Of a stretch of 51,665 bases of DNA, positions 47,017 through 51,665 are shown one piece after another. The notes under the pieces are model-generated. The model worked only from the letters and a program-made list of their open reading frames with translations. It ran no database searches and was not told the origin of the DNA. Position 1 is the stretch's first letter, and each line of letters starts with the position of its first letter. This DNA comes from Leptolyngbya sp. DLM2.Bin15. GTDB lineage: Bacteria > Cyanobacteriota > Cyanobacteriia > RECH01. The translations under genes and the position numbers were made by a program. The stretch spans positions 1 through 51,665 of the forward strand of contig RECH01000224.1 of the NCBI GenBank assembly GCA_007694125.1. Direction: 5' to 3'.

Positions 47017-47688
47017 TTTCTGTTGCTCTTAACCCGAACTGAGGGGCATGAAGATGTGTCAGTCAGTCAGCGTAGGAACAAGGACGTAGAACCATGGAAA
47101 CGGCTTCTTTTCTACCCTGCTGGGCGTCAGAGGGGGGAGGATGAGAGGGCTGTTTGCATATGTGCAAGCGATCGATTCTGTCACAAGGGACTCATCAAAA
47201 ACTCAGGTTGCCGTGCCACGATGGAACTCAAGAGGCACAGTTAGCCCTGCGGTTAGTCCAGTCTACAGTGAGCCTCACGCCTAATAGTGAGCCTCATGCC
47301 CATGGATAGGCTGATGGCAGGATGTAGGGATATCAGCATCCCCGTAATCTGAGGAAGCAAAGGTGTATCCCTTCATAGTCCTCATCACAACGCTCTCTCA
47401 CCATGTCTTAGTCCCTCATGGCTTATGCAAGATCTGCGGTGCGACAGCCAGTTGTTGTCTATCGACGGTCTTATCACCAGGCCATCCAGCTAGGGAATGC
47501 CCTCCGTAGATATACTGAAGAAATTTGGCAGTCTCCGGTTATACAGCATAAGAATTGGTGATATTCGGCACGCCAGCACGGTCTAGAACCCTGTAGGATC
47601 CGGGAAGCTGGCGGTTCAACCCTCGCAAGCTTGTAGTCATTGGCCTGATTCACGTCCGTACCACTGCGTATTATTCTCCCAACTTGGT
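47017..47688. other. Decayed region between IS remnant and ABC gene
   Basis: About 670 bp without a supported gene. It contains a 19-bp-period tandem repeat at 47267-47300 and low-complexity remains. Short open frames here show no domain. It probably represents former IS or gene debris. Confidence 0.45.
47267..47300. repeat. Tandem duplication, period 19 bp
   Basis: AGTGAGCCTCACGCC at 47267-47281 is repeated as AGTGAGCCTCATGCC at 47286-47300 (14 of 15 identical), separated by TAAT. Confidence 0.8.
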
Positions 47689-48456
47689 ATGATTTCTTTA
47701 CCTTTGTCCCAGCGTCGCCGTCTATCCAAGACTCGCTCTACCTCTCATCTAGCCCAGGCATCAGAGGGCAATCGCGCCATTGTGGCTCGGGACATTAACA
47801 TGGTGTTTGGGGAAGGAGCCCAGCAGTTTCAGGCCCTGTACAACATTGACCTAGAGGTTGCTCGGGGTGATATCCAGCTTTTGATGGGCCCATCCGGGTC
47901 AGGTAAAACCACGCTGCTTTCCATCCTAGGCGGAATTCTACATCCAACGTCTGGAGAGGTGCAACTCCTAGGTCAAACCGTTACAAACCTTTCTCGAAAG
48001 CAGTTATCCGCCTTTCGTCTGCACTCCATCGGCTTCATTTTTCAAGGGTTCAACCTTTTTCCTGCCCTCACGGCCGCCGAAAATATTGAGCTGGCCCTGA
48101 AGCTCAAAGGCGTGAAAAAGCGCCCAGCCCATTGGGAAGCCATGATGCTCCTAGATCAAGTGGGCTTAGGCGATCGCGCCCATCATTTACCCAAGGATCT
48201 CTCCGGTGGGCAAAAGCAGCGGGTGGCGATCGCTCGGGCCCTAGCTGGCAACCCAGCGTTGATTATGGCGGATGAACCCACCGCTGCCCTAGACTCCCAC
48301 AGCGGTCATGCTGTGATTGACCTCCTGCGCACCCTAGCCAAAGACAAGGGCTGCACGGTGCTGATGGTCACCCATGATCCCCGGATCATCGATATTGCTG
48401 ACCACGTCACCTATCTAGAAGATGGGCGGCTACAGGCTCACCCCACCTTGGCGTAG
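47689..48456 (+). CDS. ABC transporter ATP-binding protein, DevA/LolD-MacB type
   Basis: This 255-residue nucleotide-binding subunit has Walker A GPSGSGKTTLL, Q-loop IFQGFNLFPALT, signature LSGGQKQRVAIARAL, Walker B LIMADEPTAALDS and the switch histidine in VTHDP, all intact. The N-terminal 35 residues before the core are basic and variable. The sequence fits the DevA branch, which normally works with a DevC-like permease and a DevB-like membrane-fusion protein to export lipids or other compounds. Neither partner is adjacent: upstream is decayed DNA and downstream is tsaC on the other strand. Its 3' end overlaps tsaC by 27 bp in convergent orientation. Confidence 0.9.
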   Translation: MISLPLSQRRRLSKTRSTSHLAQASEGNRAIVARDINMVFGEGAQQFQALYNIDLEVARGDIQLLMGPSGSGKTTLLSILGGILHPTSGEVQLLGQTVTNLSRKQLSAFRLHSIGFIFQGFNLFPALTAAENIELALKLKGVKKRPAHWEAMMLLDQVGLGDRAHHLPKDLSGGQKQRVAIARALAGNPALIMADEPTAALDSHSGHAVIDLLRTLAKDKGCTVLMVTHDPRIIDIADHVTYLEDGRLQAHPTLA

Positions 48457-49035
48457 AATCGTCCAGCCATTGCCCGTCCACTGCGCTACCGTGGAGGGCA
48501 AGCCTGCTGGCTGCGTTGCGGCCTCCAGCTCCTGGTTGAGGGTGGCGATCGCCTCTGGATGCAGTGTCAGAACCGTGGGGAAGCTAGCTGCAATCTCATC
48601 CAGGCTTTGCAGGGCCGGCTCACCGGAGCGATTGGCGCTGGTGGTGGCTAAGGGGCCGGTTTGCGCCAGAATATGGCGGGCGATCGCACAGTTGGGGACG
48701 CGGATGCCAATGCTGGTGGGGTTGGTGGGATTCATCGCTGTCGGTACGCGATCGCTAGCCGGCAAAACGAGGGTCAATGCGCCCGGCCAATGCTGCTGGG
48801 CAACTTCTTGCCAATAAAGCCAATCAGATTCGCTCCCGGTCACGTAGGGCCAAAGATCCAGGGCCTTGGCACCCATGAGAATTAAAGGTTTGGCCTGGCT
48901 CCGCTGTTTGAGCGTAAACAACTGCTCTGCATGGGCTGGAGCGCTGGCCAGGGCGGGCACGGTATCGGTGGGGAAGGACACAAGACATCCTGCCCGGACA
49001 CCCGCAACTAGCTCCGCAAGGGACACGTGTGGCAT
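48430..49035 (-). CDS. tsaC: L-threonylcarbamoyladenylate synthase (YrdC/Sua5 family)
   Basis: This 201-residue enzyme makes threonylcarbamoyl-AMP for the t6A modification of ANN-decoding tRNAs. YrdC-domain blocks visible are CLVSFPTDTVPALA, KQRSQAKPLILMG, SIGIRVPN and LATTSANRSGEPA. The C-terminal Sua5 domain is absent, so TsaC-type is the better name. The ATG at 49035 is conserved in position. It lies about 170 bp downstream of prmC on the same strand, and its 3' end overlaps the ABC gene. Confidence 0.93.
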   Translation of the reverse strand: MPHVSLAELVAGVRAGCLVSFPTDTVPALASAPAHAEQLFTLKQRSQAKPLILMGAKALDLWPYVTGSESDWLYWQEVAQQHWPGALTLVLPASDRVPTAMNPTNPTSIGIRVPNCAIARHILAQTGPLATTSANRSGEPALQSLDEIAASFPTVLTLHPEAIATLNQELEAATQPAGLPSTVAQWTGNGWTILRQGGVSL

Positions 49036-49206
49036 GGGTTAGAGATGGGGATCTTGGAATGAAAAGTTGGCAATGTGCAGCGAACGCTTGACCAAGGTGA
49101 GGCTGAGGATATTGTTTGGGATCGGGATCACCTGCCGCGAGCAGATGTATCCGGCACCCGCCTGCCCTATTGTATCGGTTGGATTGGCACCTTTGGCTCC
49201 TAGAAT

Positions 49207-50112
49207 TCATGACTGCTTGCGAAAGGCGAGGGCAAAGCGCTCCCGTCCAGCCAAATCGAGATGAATAGCAATTTGGTCATACTGCCCTGTCTGCTGAAGC
49301 AGCGATCGCACCGCCTCTCCCTGACCATCCATGAATTCCACTAGCCAAAGCCCACCAGCTTTGAGGTAGCGAGGCGCGATCGCCGCTAGATGGCGAATAC
49401 AGTCCAACCCATCGGCTCCACCGTCTAGGGCCAGGCTGGGTTCATGGTGCTGCACTTCGGGCTGCAGTGTATCCAGCAGCGCCGTGGGAATGTAGGGCGG
49501 ATTAGCCACCATGCCGCTTAGGGGCATAGCTTCCGGCGGTAGTCCGGCAAACCAAGATCCTTGGCTCACCTGCAGGCGATCGCTCATCCCGCAGGTGACC
49601 GCATTCGCTTGGGCGATCGCTAAGGCCTCAGCACTGACATCCACCGCATACATCCTGGCTTCGGGCAAAAGCTGGGCCAGGCCAAGGGCGATCGCCCCGC
49701 TCCCCGTTCCTAGATCGGCCCAAGCTCCGGCAGCTAGATGGGGATGGTGCTGAACTGCCGCCGCCACCAGATCAATGATGCCCTCCGTCTCAGGGCGCGG
49801 AATTAACACTGCTGGCGACACCTGGAGGCAGAACCGCCGCCACCGCACCCGACCCGCTAGATATTGCACCGGTACGCGATCGCGCAATCGCTGATTCCAA
49901 AGGCGATCAAGGTCTGCCAAGGTGACATCCAACGTCACCTGTGGACGAGTTTTAAAGCTTTCTAGCCGCAGCGTTAGCCGATCGATCGAGCACAGCTCCT
50001 GCATCAGCCACTCTAGTTCAACCAAGGGCACCTCCGCAGCGATCGCCGCCTGCCGAGCGCCCTGCCACCAATGCCAAAGCTGTTGTCCAGAAATCGTGCG
50101 ATCGTCCATCAT
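49207..50112 (-). CDS. prmC: Peptide chain release factor N5-glutamine methyltransferase
   Basis: This enzyme of about 301 residues methylates the GGQ glutamine of release factors RF1 and RF2. The SAM-binding motif is ADLGTGSGAIALGLA, and the catalytic NPPY tetrad is in GMVANPPYIPTALL. The N-terminal helical domain (about 1-85) leads to VQYLAGRVRWRRF and VLIPRPETEGIID, conserved in PrmC. The start is ATG-ATG at 50112/50109; the frame continues to a TTG at 50127. tsaC lies downstream on the same strand. Both act in translation. Confidence 0.95.
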   Translation of the reverse strand: MMDDRTISGQQLWHWWQGARQAAIAAEVPLVELEWLMQELCSIDRLTLRLESFKTRPQVTLDVTLADLDRLWNQRLRDRVPVQYLAGRVRWRRFCLQVSPAVLIPRPETEGIIDLVAAAVQHHPHLAAGAWADLGTGSGAIALGLAQLLPEARMYAVDVSAEALAIAQANAVTCGMSDRLQVSQGSWFAGLPPEAMPLSGMVANPPYIPTALLDTLQPEVQHHEPSLALDGGADGLDCIRHLAAIAPRYLKAGGLWLVEFMDGQGEAVRSLLQQTGQYDQIAIHLDLAGRERFALAFRKQS

Positions 50113-50241
50113 GCGTTCAATCAGCAACCCACATGTACATTCCCAATAGCAAACGCAGCAGATGTATACAATCTGCTGCGCTGCCTGCTAGCTAACCGGC
50201 AAGCCCGGTCTATCGACTCTCAATTTCATCCCAATGCACGA

Positions 50242-51033
50242 CTATTGAGGTTGGGGTGCGCTATCAAGAATATACTGCAACGAATCGGTGGGAGGAATCA
50301 ACAAAATGCGATTGAGTTCATCATTATCGCTGGTTTGCAGGGTTTCAATCAGCCCTTCTAGGTTGATCACCTGAATTTCAATCGAACTTGCAAGCGACGG
50401 CTGGGCTTCCGTCAAGCGAGCCAGCATGGATTCAATTTGGGTTTGTTGGAAGAAGATAGGAATAAAGCGCTCCTGTTCTCCTTGAGCCGTTGCCTCTTGG
50501 CCAGACTCAATGGTGAGGAAGCCCCCTTCTCCTTCTAAGGAACGAGCGATGAATAGGGGTACCCCTTCAAACTCATTCACATTTTGCCCTTGAGTGCGCA
50601 GAATATCGACGGCTGACTCTACTTCATCCACCATAGGCACAAAGACAAATTCAATGCCGGCCGACTCTTGGCGACTAGTCAAGGCAAGTTGATATACTTC
50701 TGCCAAGGACACAGGAACGACTTGCACGGATCCAGCCAAAGCCGGATTTTGTGACTGCAAGTTGTTCAAGAAGCGCTCAGCATCCTCTTGGCTGATAAAT
50801 ACGCCGGCTACGGGGGTATTGGGAGCGTCTACCCCCTCGGTGACACTTTCAGGAGCAGCCACAAGGGGAGATCCACTAGCATCGGTGATCGTAAATACGG
50901 GGACAGAACGCAGGCGTTCCATAACTTGCTCATCGGTGAGGGCAAGGGCCGATAAATTGCCCGTCAAGATAGCACCGGCTAATGATCCGGCAACAATACC
51001 CAGCGCAGTACTCCAACGCATTAATGACCTCAT
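50242..51033 (-). CDS. tic22: Tic22-family periplasmic protein
   Basis: The product is about 263 residues from the ATG at 51033 (MRSLMRWSTALG), with AGGAG six bases upstream. The frame is open to 51093 but the extra residues are not needed. A signal peptide (about 1-32, ending in NLSALA) precedes the mature chain. The Tic22 fold is visible as two similar halves: VPVFTITDASGSPL, PVAGVFISQEDAERFLNNLQ and VPVSLAEVYQLAL, then the second half starting VPLFIARSLEGEGG. Cyanobacterial Tic22 is a periplasmic or lumenal chaperone-like protein linked to outer-membrane biogenesis. The acidic tail is typical. It is monocistronic. Confidence 0.9.
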   Translation of the reverse strand: MRSLMRWSTALGIVAGSLAGAILTGNLSALALTDEQVMERLRSVPVFTITDASGSPLVAAPESVTEGVDAPNTPVAGVFISQEDAERFLNNLQSQNPALAGSVQVVPVSLAEVYQLALTSRQESAGIEFVFVPMVDEVESAVDILRTQGQNVNEFEGVPLFIARSLEGEGGFLTIESGQEATAQGEQERFIPIFFQQTQIESMLARLTEAQPSLASSIEIQVINLEGLIETLQTSDNDELNRILLIPPTDSLQYILDSAPQPQ

Positions 51034-51467
51034 AATTGCTCCTATCAAAACAATTGAACATTTATAAACATGAACTCGGTCAATGGCTTGCACGACTGAG
51101 TTTCCAGCATCCGATTCTGTGAAGCGATCGCTTAGGGCATCACCGAAACAATCTGGATCATCCTATCGGATTTTTGAGAAGGATGACGGGTATGACCTGA
51201 AATTGATCCCTTGACAATGTGTCCTGCCCTGAGTTGCTATGACGCGGCGGTATCCATGAGAGTTCCGTACCTATGGAAGCGCCGACGGAGGTGCCGGTCG
51301 GGCAAGACCAGCCGTTCCCTGCTTTTCACTAGGGGCGATCGCTCCTCCGGATAGCCGGAAGCATGGACGGTCAGTATCACCTAGAGATGTCCAAACAATA
51401 TCACTCAGCATGAAGGCTTCGTGATAGGTTGGGCGGCTCATTTGAGAATAAAGGCACAGGGCCAAGT
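51034..51467. other. Intergenic region between tic22 and tRNA-Pro
   Basis: About 430 bp including the tic22 promoter region. No gene is supported. A 103-codon minus-strand frame that covers the tRNA was rejected as a tRNA shadow. Confidence 0.5.
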
Positions 51468-51541
51468 CGGGATGACAGGATTCGAACCTGCGACATCCTG
51501 CTCCCAAAGCAGGCGCGCTACCAAGCTGCGCTACATCCCGA
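51468..51541 (-). tRNA. tRNA-Pro (anticodon UGG)
   Basis: The minus-strand sequence folds as a full cloverleaf of 74 nt. Acceptor stem CGGGATG pairs with CATCCCG, with A as discriminator. The anticodon stem CTGCT/AGCAG encloses a loop carrying TGG, and the T-arm contains GGTTCGAATCC. The 3' CCA is not encoded. The C1-G72 pair typical of bacterial tRNA-Pro is present. Confidence 0.97.
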
Positions 51542-51610
51542 ATCACTCGACCCTTAGTATAGCCTGTTTTGGTCGTATCCATCTGCGATATCGTTGATGT
51601 GTGAGCGATG

Positions 51611-51665
51611 CCTGGTTGACTGACAAATCTTTTTGCCTAGGCTAGATTGAGCAACGTCAAACCTA
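51611..51665. repeat. Dispersed repeat, copy B (reaches window edge)
   Basis: The reverse complement matches 43480-43534 at 51 of 55 positions. The copy runs off the window, so its full length is unknown. Confidence 0.8.

Noticed and set aside
47023-47244. A 73-codon frame beside the IS remnant
   Set aside because: No recognisable motif. It lies in decayed DNA.
48430-48456. 27-bp convergent overlap of the ABC ATPase and tsaC genes
   Set aside because: It is real, but ordinary for compact bacterial genomes, so it is not listed as a finding.
51271-51582. A 103-codon minus-strand frame with RDVAQLGSAPALGAGCRR
   Set aside because: It reads through tRNA-Pro. This peptide is a well-known false translation of that tRNA gene.

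Overview
The window is a chromosomal segment of a cyanobacterium. Evidence: photosystem II genes psbN and psbH in their usual back-to-back arrangement, the phycobilisome core gene apcF, a CruP-type carotenoid-cyclase relative, a Tic22 protein, an NtcA-type glnA promoter, and very many copies of the octamer GCGATCGC (HIP1). The base composition is GC-rich by eye. With an HpsJ-like gene and a cyanoexosortase locus, a filamentous Leptolyngbya-like lineage is plausible, but that is inference. Most of the window is core genome with short operons.

Layout. 1-10.3 kb: a metallo-beta-lactamase-fold hydrolase (cut by the window edge), surE, pheS, a 1353-residue PAS/GAF/GGDEF/EAL protein, pepA and a GNAT acetyltransferase. 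10.5-15.0 kb: a diheme cytochrome c, secA, and a RibD-reductase-like gene that starts one codon after secA. 15.0-18.2 kb (minus strand): a compact cyanoexosortase locus with a PEP-CTERM substrate, the exosortase, an exosortase-associated protein and an HpsJ-like membrane protein. 18.6-26.0 kb: a small hypothetical gene, leuA, a NYN-domain gene, an M28 peptidase and a GH57/DUF3536 glycoside hydrolase. 26.4-32.4 kb: glnA, apcF, a cyclic-nucleotide-binding-fold protein, cruP and an FHA protein. 33.0-42.3 kb: a nitrilase-family amidase, a CPA2 antiporter, an AMIN/amidase_3 cell-wall amidase, murI, psbN/psbH, tatA, pth, a DUF3146-like gene and a BON-domain gene. 42.3-47.0 kb: a ChaN-like gene, a four-gene ECF41 sigma-factor operon and an IS982-type transposase remnant. 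47.7-51.6 kb: an orphan DevA-type ABC ATPase, tsaC, prmC, tic22 and tRNA-Pro(UGG).

The most distinctive unit is the operon at 43.6-46.4 kb. It encodes an AhpD-like carboxymuconolactone decarboxylase, an FMN azoreductase, an ECF41 sigma factor with all three class signatures (WLPEP, DGGGK, NPDKL), and a rubredoxin/degenerate-metallo-beta-lactamase fusion. A textbook ECF41 promoter (TGTCACA-N16-CGTC) lies just upstream. This looks like a self-regulated redox or detoxification module. The fourth gene and the cyanobacterial setting appear less well described.

Other points of interest are a perfect NtcA class II promoter for glnA, an intercistronic hairpin between the PEP-CTERM substrate and its exosortase, a cloverleaf-like fold followed by eight T at 18.49-18.60 kb, a 55-bp dispersed repeat with copies at 43.5 kb and the right edge, hairpins built from paired HIP1 or HIP1-like sites, and many short tandem duplications (period 12-19 bp) in intergenic DNA. 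No CRISPR array, rRNA or intact mobile element was seen.
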